From positions 1-15,968 of the forward strand of contig JAZNGX010000037.1 in NCBI GenBank assembly GCA_045576675.1: 15,968 nucleotides of DNA, written 5' to 3'. A program made the position numbers and the translations under genes. Of this stretch, positions 1-7,322 are shown in pieces. The number at the start of each line of letters is the position of its first letter. Within the stretch, counting starts at the first letter, position 1. A model generated the notes under the pieces. The model had not been told where the DNA came from. It saw only the letters and a program-made list of their open reading frames with translations, and did no database searches. This stretch comes from JAZNGX01 sp045576675. GTDB taxonomy: Bacteria; Bacillota; Clostridia; Monoglobales; Firm-18.

Positions 1-177
1 GGTCTTTTTGGGCTTGCCGGTGTAATCCTCAATGTCGCATAAGGAAAAGAGGTGTCCGAACCCCCAAGTGATCAGGTAGTCGGACCCCTCTAAATATCCG
101 TTTTTGCTTTTCATGCCGCCAATGCCCGCCGCAATGTTGCGGCCCAGGCTCGGCTTTTCAGCAATAATTAAAATCAT
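1..177 (-). CDS. topB: DNA topoisomerase III (type IA), N-terminal fragment
   Basis: Only the first 59 codons are in the window; the gene continues past the left edge. The protein opens with a Toprim-type start (IIAEKPSLGRNIA, residues about 4-16) followed by a region containing YLITWGFGHL, both typical of bacterial topoisomerase III. That enzyme relaxes negative supercoils and decatenates DNA through a single-strand tyrosine intermediate; the catalytic tyrosine lies outside the window. The ATG at 175-177 directly follows the aspS stop TAA (178-180) with no gap, so it is probably read as the last visible gene of the lon–aspS operon and translationally coupled. Composition is about 50% GC by hand count, clearly richer than most of the window, and this is shared with the 3' end of aspS. 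Topoisomerase III genes also occur on conjugative elements, but nothing else here marks one. Confidence 0.85.
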   Translation of the reverse strand, partial: MILIIAEKPSLGRNIAAGIGGMKSKNGYLEGSDYLITWGFGHLFSLCDIEDYTGKPKKT

Positions 178-1968
178 TTAGTCTTCGTTTTTGATCAGTG
201 CGATGGCCAGCTCGTTTAGTTGCTGCTCGTCAACAACAGAGGGGCAATCGGTCATCAGTTCACTTGCGTTTTGTACTTTGGGGAAGGCAATAACGTCGCG
301 GATGCTGGGTTTGTTCAGCATCAGCATGACCAGACGGTCCAGACCGTATGCCATACCACCGTGAGGAGGTACACCGTACTTAAATGCTTCAAGCAGGAAG
401 CCAAAGCGCTCCCACGCCTGCTCTTTTGTAAATCCAAGAGCCGCAAACATTCTTTCCTGCAAGTCAGCATCGTAAATTCTTATACTTCCACCACCAAGCT
501 CGCAGCCGTTTAATATAACGTCATAAGCCTTCGCTCTTGCGTTTTGCGGGTCTTTTTCAATCAAATCAATATCCTCGTCCATTGGTGCAGTGAAGGGGTG
601 ATGCTTTGCAACATAACGATCCTCTTCTTCTGAATACTCAAACATCGGGAATTCAGTAACCCAAAGGAAATTAAACTTTGATTTATCAATTAAGTCAAGA
701 CGTTTTGCAAGCTCCAGACGAAGTGCACCAAGAGACTGGAACACAACATCATTGGTATCTGCAACAAACAGTATAACGTCGCCAACCTCAGCTTCAGCAC
801 GCTTTATAATTGCATCTGTTTCTTCCTGAGTTAAAAACTTTGCAACGGTTGACTTGATTTCATTTTCATTGATAATAAACCATGCAAGCCCTTTTGCACG
901 ATATATTTTAACAAACTCAACCAAAGAATCAAGGTCACGGCGTGAAAATTTATCAGCAGCACCCTTAACATTGATTGCTCGTACACTGCCACCTGCCTGA
1001 ACAGCACCTGAGAACACCTTAAATCCGCAATCCTTAACAACGTCAGACATATCTATAAGCTCAAGACCAAAGCGTGTATCAGGCTTATCAGAACCAAAAC
1101 GCTCCATTGCCTCCTTATAAGGCATTCTTAAAAACGGAGTTTCAATATCAATACCGAGCGTTTTTGAGAACATTTCTTTTAACATACCCTCATTCATTGT
1201 GATAACATCATCAACGTCAACAAATGACATTTCAAGGTCCATCTGTGTGAACTCGGGCTGTCTGTCTGCTCTTAAATCCTCGTCACGGAAGCAACGTGTA
1301 ATCTGGAAGTATCTGTCCATACCTGCAACCATCAAAAGTTGCTTATAAAGCTGCGGCGACTGCGGCAAAGCATAAAAGCTGCCCTGATGAACACGGCTGG
1401 GAACAAGATAGTCTCTTGCGCCTTCAGGCGTACTTTTTGTCAGCATTGGAGTTTCTATCTCCAAAAATCCGTTTCTGTCAAAATAATCTCTTGCAATTTT
1501 GCACGCTCTGTGACGAAGCTCGATGTTCTTGTGCATTTCAGGACGACGCAAATCAAGATAGCGATATTTTAGTCTTAACTGCTCGTTTGTATCAACACCG
1601 TCTTCAATATAAAACGGAGGTGTTTCTGATTTTGAATATATAACAAGCTTTGAGGCAACAACCTCAACCTCACCTGTTTTCATATTTTTGTTAATTGCTT
1701 CTGCTGCACGGTTTCTTACTTCACCCTCAATACCAATTGCAAACTCTGTTCTGATGCTTGTTGCAAGGTCAAATATATCCTTATCACAGGTTTCGTCAAA
1801 CACTATCTGCACAATACCTGTTCTGTCACGCATATCAATAAATAATAAACCGCCAAGATTACGATACTTTGCAGCCCAGCCCATCAAAACAACCTTTTCG
1901 CCAATTTCAGCTGTGCTTATTTCTCCGCAATAGTTTGTTCTTTTTAATCCCGCCAAACCCTTCTGCAT
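178..1968 (-). CDS. aspS: Aspartyl-tRNA synthetase, bacterial type
   Basis: Class II synthetase that attaches aspartate to tRNA-Asp in the cytoplasm. The 596 residues match the usual bacterial length. In order: an N-terminal OB-fold anticodon domain (GWAAKYRNLGGLLFIDMRDR, residues 30-49), motif 1 near 164-190, motif 2 with FRDEDLRADRQPEFTQMD (227-244), a GAD-type insertion about 290-410, and motif 3 GGMAYGLDRL (537-546). The residue after RN in the OB fold is Leu, as in E. coli, not the His seen in some non-discriminating enzymes; this is only a weak hint about tRNA-Asn use. Start: the ATG lies one base after the hisS stop, and its AAGGAGG site is inside the last hisS codons, so translation is probably coupled. 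The last ~75 codons switch to CTG Leu and CGC/CGT Arg while the rest prefers CTT/TTA and AGA. Confidence 0.97.
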   Translation of the reverse strand: MQKGLAGLKRTNYCGEISTAEIGEKVVLMGWAAKYRNLGGLLFIDMRDRTGIVQIVFDETCDKDIFDLATSIRTEFAIGIEGEVRNRAAEAINKNMKTGEVEVVASKLVIYSKSETPPFYIEDGVDTNEQLRLKYRYLDLRRPEMHKNIELRHRACKIARDYFDRNGFLEIETPMLTKSTPEGARDYLVPSRVHQGSFYALPQSPQLYKQLLMVAGMDRYFQITRCFRDEDLRADRQPEFTQMDLEMSFVDVDDVITMNEGMLKEMFSKTLGIDIETPFLRMPYKEAMERFGSDKPDTRFGLELIDMSDVVKDCGFKVFSGAVQAGGSVRAINVKGAADKFSRRDLDSLVEFVKIYRAKGLAWFIINENEIKSTVAKFLTQEETDAIIKRAEAEVGDVILFVADTNDVVFQSLGALRLELAKRLDLIDKSKFNFLWVTEFPMFEYSEEEDRYVAKHHPFTAPMDEDIDLIEKDPQNARAKAYDVILNGCELGGGSIRIYDADLQERMFAALGFTKEQAWERFGFLLEAFKYGVPPHGGMAYGLDRLVMLMLNKPSIRDVIAFPKVQNASELMTDCPSVVDEQQLNELAIALIKNED

Positions 1969-1969
1969 T

Positions 1970-3220
1970 TTATTTTTCCTCCTTCAATATACAAGTCAAA
2001 TCCTCAAGTGAAATATCTGTTTGCTCCCCTGTTGCCATATTTTTTAGCTTTGCCTTGCCTGTTTCTATTTCATCGTCACCCAAAACAATGACGTATTTAA
2101 CACCTATTTTGTCAGCATACTTCATCTGTGCCTTAAAGCTTCTGCCTGACAAATCCTTTTCACAGCTTATTCCGTCAGCACGAAGCTTTGTAACAAGCTT
2201 TTGTGCTTCAAAATCAGCTTTTTCACCAATGTTGGCAATATATAACGTACAGTCAAATTCAGGTTTGGGGAACAAATCGTTGCGTTCAAGTGCCAGTATC
2301 AAACGTTCCATTCCCATACCAAAGCCAACGCCTGGTGTTGGCTTGCCGCCAAGCTCTTCAACAAGACCGTTGTAACGTCCGCCACCGCAAATAACAAGTT
2401 CATCAGACTTTATTTCAAATACGGTTGTTGTATAATAATCAAGACCGCGTACAATTGTATCGTCAATTTCATACTCAATGCCAAGCTCATCAAGATACTG
2501 TGTTAAAAGCTTGTAATGAGCTGAACATTCGTCACACTGCTCGTTTAAAATTTTTGGTGCAGCGTGTCCTATTTCACCGCAACGCGGTACCTTGCAATCG
2601 ATAATTCTCATAGGGTTTTTATCAAGTCTTGTCAGGCACGTTTCGCACAACTCTTCCTTATATGCCGCAAAATACTCTTTAAGCTTTTCATTGTATGTTT
2701 TACGGCAGTTAGGGCAACCGATGCTGTTAACATACAGCTTTAAGTTCTTAAGGCCAAGATTTTTAAGAAGCTGCATCGCAAGTGAAATAACCTCAGCATC
2801 AATTGCAGAAGTATCACTGCCGAATGATTCAACACCAAACTGATGAAATTCTCTCATTCTTCCTGCCTGTGGCTTTTCATATCTGTAACACGAAAGAATG
2901 TAATACATTTTTGTAGGCTGAGCATCAGCAAAAAGATTGTTTTCAAGGAAGCAACGAACTGTTCCTGATGTACCTTCAGGACGAAGGGTAATGCTTCTTC
3001 CGCCCTTATCGTTAAATGTATACATTTCTTTTTGAACAACATCAGTTGTATCACCAACACCGCGTTCAAAAACCTCGGTATGTTCAAAAACAGGCACTCT
3101 TACTTCTTTATAGCAGTATGCCTTACATACCTTTCTTATTTCTTCTTCTATATACTGCCATTTCCAGCTTTCTGCCGGAATAACATCTTTTGTACCTCTT
3201 GGTGCTTTGGAAATCATCAT
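1970..3220 (-). CDS. hisS: Histidyl-tRNA synthetase
   Basis: Class II synthetase charging tRNA-His in the cytoplasm; 416 residues is a normal length. Visible signatures are motif 1 around 40-68, motif 2 beginning RPEGT (80-84) and ending with the REFHQFGVE segment (123-131), the histidine-binding GLDYYT (259-264), and motif 3 GFGMGMERL (299-307). Eight cysteines form four pairs or near-pairs (169/172, 192/195, 209/214, 229/232) in the insertion before GLDYYT, as I recall for clostridial HisRS; they could bind zinc. The start is one of two tandem ATGs (3218-3220 or 3215-3217), both served by the AGGAGG at 3224-3229. The first ATG overlaps the engB stop as ATGA. The third gene of the lon operon. 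Confidence 0.97.
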   Translation of the reverse strand: MMISKAPRGTKDVIPAESWKWQYIEEEIRKVCKAYCYKEVRVPVFEHTEVFERGVGDTTDVVQKEMYTFNDKGGRSITLRPEGTSGTVRCFLENNLFADAQPTKMYYILSCYRYEKPQAGRMREFHQFGVESFGSDTSAIDAEVISLAMQLLKNLGLKNLKLYVNSIGCPNCRKTYNEKLKEYFAAYKEELCETCLTRLDKNPMRIIDCKVPRCGEIGHAAPKILNEQCDECSAHYKLLTQYLDELGIEYEIDDTIVRGLDYYTTTVFEIKSDELVICGGGRYNGLVEELGGKPTPGVGFGMGMERLILALERNDLFPKPEFDCTLYIANIGEKADFEAQKLVTKLRADGISCEKDLSGRSFKAQMKYADKIGVKYVIVLGDDEIETGKAKLKNMATGEQTDISLEDLTCILKEEK

Positions 3221-3810
3221 ATTCCTCCTACATCAACGCCTAAAATATCACCAAACACATTCCAAACCTCGTCACGTCCGAAGCCTGTTTCGGACGAAAA
3301 CATAAGCAATTCGTCAATTCCAAGCGTTTCTTTTATTATTTTTACAGACTCTTCTCTTTTCGAAGCCTTAACTTTATCATACTTTGTTGCCACAACAATC
3401 GGTGAATATCCGTTATTCACAATCCAGTTAAACATCATAACATCGTCGTTGGTCGGCTTGTGTCTGAAATCAACAAGCAGCACCACCTGAACAAGCTGCT
3501 CTCTTGAATTGAGATACTCTTCAATCATCCGCCCCCAACGCTGACGCTCTGCCATAGAAGTTTTTGCAAATCCGTAACCAGGCAAATCAACAAGATTGAA
3601 TACTCCGTCAACATCATAAAAATTAATTGTCGCTGTCTTACCGGGACTTGAGCTTACTCTTGCAAGACTTTTTCTTTTAAGCATTTTATTAATGAGCGAA
3701 GATTTACCAACATTAGAACGTCCTGCCAATGCAATTTCGGGCTTATTCCCTGCAGGATACTGCTTTTTTGAAACAGCAGACACAAGCAATTTAAGATTAT
3801 TTATATTCAT
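3217..3810 (-). CDS. engB: Ribosome biogenesis GTP-binding protein EngB/YsxC
   Basis: TRAFAC-class GTPase (YihA/YsxC family) needed for late assembly of the large ribosomal subunit in bacteria where it has been studied. The 197 residues fit the family. Visible motifs: G1 GRSNVGKS (30-37), a TATINF switch I segment, G3 DLPGYGFA, G4 TKYDK (the second-last position is Tyr where Ala or Leu is more usual; the specificity Lys and Asp are kept) and a G5-like SSETG. The ATG overlaps the lon stop as ATGA, and its 3' end overlaps hisS as ATGA, so it sits translationally coupled on both sides. Its own Shine-Dalgarno (AAAGGA) is about 12 bases from the ATG, long and weak, which makes coupling to lon translation likely. 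A lon–engB pair is also the Bacillus subtilis order (lonA–ysxC). Confidence 0.96.
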   Translation of the reverse strand: MNINNLKLLVSAVSKKQYPAGNKPEIALAGRSNVGKSSLINKMLKRKSLARVSSSPGKTATINFYDVDGVFNLVDLPGYGFAKTSMAERQRWGRMIEEYLNSREQLVQVVLLVDFRHKPTNDDVMMFNWIVNNGYSPIVVATKYDKVKASKREESVKIIKETLGIDELLMFSSETGFGRDEVWNVFGDILGVDVGGI

Positions 3811-6227
3811 TGCTTAACACTGTCCTTTCCCGAAACCTCGTCCTTAACACTGCCGCAATATTTGTAAGAAAAGCACTCAGGCGAATTCACCAATGCAACC
3901 TCAAATACGCTGTCAATATGTGTCACAGGAACAAACTTCACGCTATCAGTAACCTCCTGCGGAATATCAGGCAAATCACTTTCGTTAAGCTTTGGTATAA
4001 TAATAGTTCTTACACCTGCTCTGTATGCGGCTATCGCTTTTTCTTTAAGGCCGCCAATCGGCAACACTCTGCCGCGTATAGTTATTTCACCTGTCATTGC
4101 CACATCACGGCGTACAGGGCAGTTCTTCAATGCAGAAACAAGTGCAGTTGCCATTGTGATACCTGCTGAAGGGCCGTCCTTTGGCGTTGCACCTTCAGGC
4201 ACATGAATATGAATATCATTATTTTTATAAAACTCAGCGTCAATACCATACTTTGCCGAATTTGCACGAAGATAGCTTATTGCAGACATTGCAGATTCCT
4301 TCATCACATCGCCAAGCTTACCTGTAAGCTGAACCTTACCCGTACCAGGCATCAGATTAACCTCAACCTTAAGTGTGTCACCGCCCACTGCTGTCCACGC
4401 AAGACCGTTTACAACACCAATTTCGTCATAATCTGTGATATAGTCAAAAACAAACTTTCTTCTGCCAAGATATTTTTCTATATTAAGCGACGTAACAACA
4501 AGTTTTTTGCTTGTTCCCTCCAAAATTTCCCTTGCACACTTTCTGCAAATTGCCGCAACAGAACGTTCAAGATTTCTTACACCTGATTCTCTTGTGTAGT
4601 AATTAATAATCTCTCTTGTTGCTTCAACTCCGATTTTCAACTGCGTTGCAGTTAAACCGTGTGCCTTACGCTGCTTTGGTATTAAAAACTTCTGACAGAT
4701 TTCAGTTTTCTCAGTCATTGTATAGCTTGAAAGATTAATTATCTCCATTCTGTCAAGAAGCGGCTTTTGTATTGTATCAAGCGAATTTGCAGTTACCATA
4801 AACATTACGTCAGACAAATCAAACGGAATTTCAAGATAATGGTCACGAAACGAAAAATTCTGCTCGCTGTCCAGCACCTCAAGTAATGCTGAAGACGGGT
4901 CACCACTGTAATTACTGCTAAGCTTATCAATTTCGTCAAGCAATATGAGCGGATTACGGCTTCCTGCCTGTTTTATCGCATTAATAACACGTCCCGGCAT
5001 TGAACCGATGTACGTTTTTCTGTGTCCGCGTATTTCGGCCTCATCCTTAACTCCGCCCAAAGACATTCTTACATAGTTTCTGCCTATTGCTCTTGCAATG
5101 CTCTTTGCAATTGATGTTTTTCCGACACCCGGCGGGCCGACAAGACATATTATATTACCCTTCATACTCTGGGTAAGCTGTTTTACAGCCAGAAATTCAA
5201 CTATTCTTTCTTTAACCTTTTCAAGTCCGTAATGGTCACTGTCAAGCACACTCTGAACTTTTTTAAGATTAATATTCTCTTTTGTATATTTGTTCCACGG
5301 CAATGAGAAAACTGTTTCAATATATGCTCTTAAAACAGCCGCATCAGCAGAGCTGCTGTGCATTTTCACAAGCCTGTCAAGATCTTTTTCGATTTTCTCT
5401 TTTGAGCTTTCAGGCATATCGAGTGTTTTAAGCTGCTTCTTATAATTTTCCACCTCGTTTTTAATGCCGTCTTTTCCGTCAAGCTCCTCCTGAATAACCT
5501 TTAACTGCTCACGCAAGTAATAATCACGCTGATTTTTATCAATTTCCTTTTTAACCTTTTCAGAAATCGAATGCTCAAGCTCTGCAATTTCAAGCTCACG
5601 CTCCATAATTTCAACAAGCTTAACAAGACGCTTTACGCCATTCGTTTCAGCAAGTATTGTCATTTTATCCTCAACATTTGCAAAAACATTGCTTGCAATA
5701 ACATCCGCAAGCTCACCAGGCTCATTGATATTAAGCACTGCAATTGCAGATTCCTTAGGAATTTTCGGATTAAGCTGAGCAAAGCTGTCAAAGCGGTCCT
5801 TTGCAGTTCTTATCATAGCCTCTATTTCAAGCTTTTCCATTCCCGCTCTGCCAGTGCCTGAATACACATGAATCTGTGCAGTAACATATTTGCCGACTTT
5901 TTCAAACGCAACAAGCTTGCCTCTTTTTGAGCCTTCAACAAGTACATGAATATTTCCGTTTGGAAGCTTCAAAAGCTGCTTCACTGTGGCAATAACACCC
6001 ATTTGATATAGTTGGTCAAACGACGGCTCTTCAACCTCAATGTTTTTCTGTGTTACAAGAAACACCTGTTGATTATCAATCATAGCCTGTTCAAGTGCAG
6101 CAATGGATTTTTTTCTGCCAACATCAAAGTGTAAAATCATATATGGAAACACAACCAGACCCCTTAAAGGGATAACAGGAAGCGTGACTTTTTTGTTTTT
6201 CGCAGTTGTAACTGTTGTTTCTGCCAT
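3807..6227 (-). CDS. lon: ATP-dependent Lon protease (S16)
   Basis: Cytoplasmic AAA+ protease that degrades misfolded and regulatory proteins. The 806 residues carry an N-terminal LON substrate domain (about 15-210), a coiled-coil region about 210-310, the AAA+ module with Walker A GPPGVGKT (364-371) and Walker B LLDEID (429-434), and the C-terminal protease with catalytic Ser687 in DGPSAG and Lys730 in GGLKEKA. The Ser–Lys separation of 43 residues equals that of E. coli Lon (679/722). Start: the ATG is preceded by AAGGAG about 7-8 bases upstream and by a clear promoter at 6272-6300, so this is the first gene of the operon. No CIRCE or CtsR-like heat-shock operator is obvious in the leader, although a short tandem repeat overlaps the -10 and start region. 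Confidence 0.97.
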   Translation of the reverse strand: MAETTVTTAKNKKVTLPVIPLRGLVVFPYMILHFDVGRKKSIAALEQAMIDNQQVFLVTQKNIEVEEPSFDQLYQMGVIATVKQLLKLPNGNIHVLVEGSKRGKLVAFEKVGKYVTAQIHVYSGTGRAGMEKLEIEAMIRTAKDRFDSFAQLNPKIPKESAIAVLNINEPGELADVIASNVFANVEDKMTILAETNGVKRLVKLVEIMERELEIAELEHSISEKVKKEIDKNQRDYYLREQLKVIQEELDGKDGIKNEVENYKKQLKTLDMPESSKEKIEKDLDRLVKMHSSSADAAVLRAYIETVFSLPWNKYTKENINLKKVQSVLDSDHYGLEKVKERIVEFLAVKQLTQSMKGNIICLVGPPGVGKTSIAKSIARAIGRNYVRMSLGGVKDEAEIRGHRKTYIGSMPGRVINAIKQAGSRNPLILLDEIDKLSSNYSGDPSSALLEVLDSEQNFSFRDHYLEIPFDLSDVMFMVTANSLDTIQKPLLDRMEIINLSSYTMTEKTEICQKFLIPKQRKAHGLTATQLKIGVEATREIINYYTRESGVRNLERSVAAICRKCAREILEGTSKKLVVTSLNIEKYLGRRKFVFDYITDYDEIGVVNGLAWTAVGGDTLKVEVNLMPGTGKVQLTGKLGDVMKESAMSAISYLRANSAKYGIDAEFYKNNDIHIHVPEGATPKDGPSAGITMATALVSALKNCPVRRDVAMTGEITIRGRVLPIGGLKEKAIAAYRAGVRTIIIPKLNESDLPDIPQEVTDSVKFVPVTHIDSVFEVALVNSPECFSYKYCGSVKDEVSGKDSVKQ

Positions 6228-6252
6228 TTATACTCTCCTTAAAAATAAGCAT

Positions 6253-6273
6253 ATAATCTCATTATCTCATTAT
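6253..6273. repeat. ATAAT-CTC-ATTAT-CTC-ATTAT tandem/inverted repeat at the lon start region
   Basis: CTCATTAT occurs twice in tandem (6258-6265 and 6266-6273). The preceding ATAAT (6253-6257) also makes ATAAT-CTC-ATTAT an inverted repeat. The block overlaps the -10 edge and the presumed start site of the lon promoter. It could be a binding site for a repressor or simply low-complexity AT-rich sequence. Confidence 0.4.
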
Positions 6274-6300
6274 TATAACAATTTTCATAAGATATTTCAA
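6272..6300 (-). promoter_or_regulatory. Sigma-A promoter of the lon operon
   Basis: Read on the minus strand, TTGAAA (6295-6300) and TATAAT (6272-6277) are separated by exactly 17 bases. Transcription would begin near 6264-6266 and give a leader of roughly 37 bases ending in AAGGAG before the lon ATG. The spacing and the perfect -10 make this a confident call. No operator is demonstrated. Confidence 0.8.
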
Positions 6301-6356
6301 CACTTTTTGATAATTTTATTGTTAACTTTTTTTAAAAATAAATTCTGTACATAAGC

Positions 6357-7202
6357 TTAATAATATTTAAGTTGTTCACCATCCTGAACATACGATGCAA
6401 AGCTTCGTTTATGTATGTTTCTGGGATTTTCGTGATAAGCATCCACATACGCCCTGTAAAACGATGAATAATCGCAAAAACCCGCAGCTATTGCAGACTC
6501 CGTAAGGCCGTTGCCCGCTTTGACAAGGCCTATGACATACGTTAGCCTTTTTCTTTTTATATACATCTGTACTGTAAGTCCCGTTGCTTTTTTGAAAATC
6601 CTGCATAAATGAAACTTAGAAACAAAAAAGCGTTCACAAAGCATATCCAGTGTGATATCTCCGGTGAAATTACTGTTTATATAATTAAGCACATCCTTAA
6701 TTTTCGGGCTTACAAAGTCGGGATTTTCGAAAACAGATATCTTACTGATAAGATATAGTATTTCAATAACAGCTCCGGTTATAACAGGGCTGTTATCTTT
6801 ACGAAAGCTGTCAGAATACTTTTTAAAACGCATAATGGCATCGTACAACCCACTCGAATGCACAATGTCCGCACTGATTTTATTGCCTTTATCAAAGCTG
6901 CCGTTTAAAAACACATTTTCATATTCTTCGCAATTATGATTTTTAAAAAACTCAGGCGAAATCATTATAATGACACGCTTGTATTCAGTGCTGCTGTTGT
7001 GATAAACCCTGTGCATTTCGTGCTTTCGTATAATAATTATATCCCCCGGCACAAGAGTATAATTCTTGCTTTCAACAACGTAATTTGAGTCACCTTCCAT
7101 AAATAAATAAATTTCATATTCATTGTGATTATGCAAAGAAAACTGACTGTTATCAGGCGTTTCTGTATAGCTTTCGAAACCGGAATACAAGTTATTTTCC
7201 AT
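6357..7202 (-). CDS. AraC-family transcriptional regulator with cupin sensor domain
   Basis: Likely activator of the divergent sugar operon. The N-terminal half is a cupin-like ligand domain (HNHNEYEI at 24-31, PGD turn, HEMH near 58-61) and the C-terminal ~100 residues are an AraC DNA-binding region with two helix-turn-helix units (about 183-207 and 234-252, the latter AIAAGFCDYSSFYRAY). Start: an upstream in-frame TTG (7215-7217) would add five residues, but the AGGGG ribosome site lies just after it and is spaced about 7 bases from the ATG at 7200-7202, so I use the ATG (281 residues). The gene lies directly beside and opposite to the TIM-barrel/oxidoreductase operon, and the intervening DNA carries candidate AraC-type half-sites. 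A cupin AraC protein usually senses a sugar or a related small molecule; the ligand here is unknown. Confidence 0.92.
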   Translation of the reverse strand: MENNLYSGFESYTETPDNSQFSLHNHNEYEIYLFMEGDSNYVVESKNYTLVPGDIIIIRKHEMHRVYHNSSTEYKRVIIMISPEFFKNHNCEEYENVFLNGSFDKGNKISADIVHSSGLYDAIMRFKKYSDSFRKDNSPVITGAVIEILYLISKISVFENPDFVSPKIKDVLNYINSNFTGDITLDMLCERFFVSKFHLCRIFKKATGLTVQMYIKRKRLTYVIGLVKAGNGLTESAIAAGFCDYSSFYRAYVDAYHENPRNIHKRSFASYVQDGEQLKYY

Positions 7203-7223
7203 TTTGTCACCCCTCAATTACTA

Positions 7224-7252
7224 ATTATACAACACTGCAGCAATAATTGCAA
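7224..7252 (-). promoter_or_regulatory. Promoter of the araC-type gene
   Basis: Read on the minus strand: TTGCAA (7247-7252), a 17-base spacer, then TATAAT (7224-7229), about 21 bases before the chosen ATG. The candidate regulator half-site at 7239-7248 falls between and on these elements, so the regulator could control its own transcription. Confidence 0.7.
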
Positions 7253-7269
7253 TGTTTTTAGCAATATTT
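7239..7269 (+). promoter_or_regulatory. Candidate AraC-type operator: two direct half-sites 21 bases apart
   Basis: AGCAATAATT (7239-7248) and AGCAATATTT (7260-7269) agree at 9 of 10 positions and start exactly 21 bases apart, two helical turns. That is the geometry known for AraC-family activators such as the araI half-sites. The second copy covers the place where the operon -35 should be. GCAAT-A-ATTGC (7240-7250) is in addition a perfect short inverted repeat. Function is inferred from spacing and position only. Confidence 0.5.
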
Positions 7270-7289
7270 ATATAGTTTTTTGCTATAAT
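7261..7289 (+). promoter_or_regulatory. Operon promoter with good -10 and no consensus -35
   Basis: TATAAT at 7284-7289 lies 38 bases before the ATG at 7323, giving a start near 7296 and leaving the GGAGG site at 7311-7315 in the leader. The -35 position (about 7261-7266, GCAATA) does not resemble TTGACA, which fits a promoter that depends on an activator bound at 7260-7269. An inverted pair TAGCAA (7259-7264) / TTGCTA (7280-7285) also brackets the spacer. Confidence 0.55.
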
Positions 7290-7322
7290 TGTGTTATTAT
7301 ATAATTAAAAGGAGGATTTTGT

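Noticed and set aside
1..177. topB as evidence of a conjugative element
   Set aside because: Only 59 codons are visible and no relaxase, coupling protein or element boundary is in the window; it abuts aspS like an operon gene.
2523..2716. Cysteine-pair cluster in HisRS as an unusual zinc insertion
   Set aside because: From memory, similar CxxC-rich insertions are common in clostridial HisRS, so it is not remarkable here.
3221..3240. T-box riboswitch controlling hisS/aspS
   Set aside because: There is no untranslated leader; hisS overlaps engB and aspS follows hisS by one base.
7203..7217. TTG start at 7215-7217 for the AraC-type regulator
   Set aside because: The AGGGG ribosome site lies downstream of this TTG and is well spaced for the ATG at 7200-7202.
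7300..7305. Second TATAAT as the operon -10
   Set aside because: Transcription would start at about 7312, inside the ribosome binding site, leaving no usable leader.
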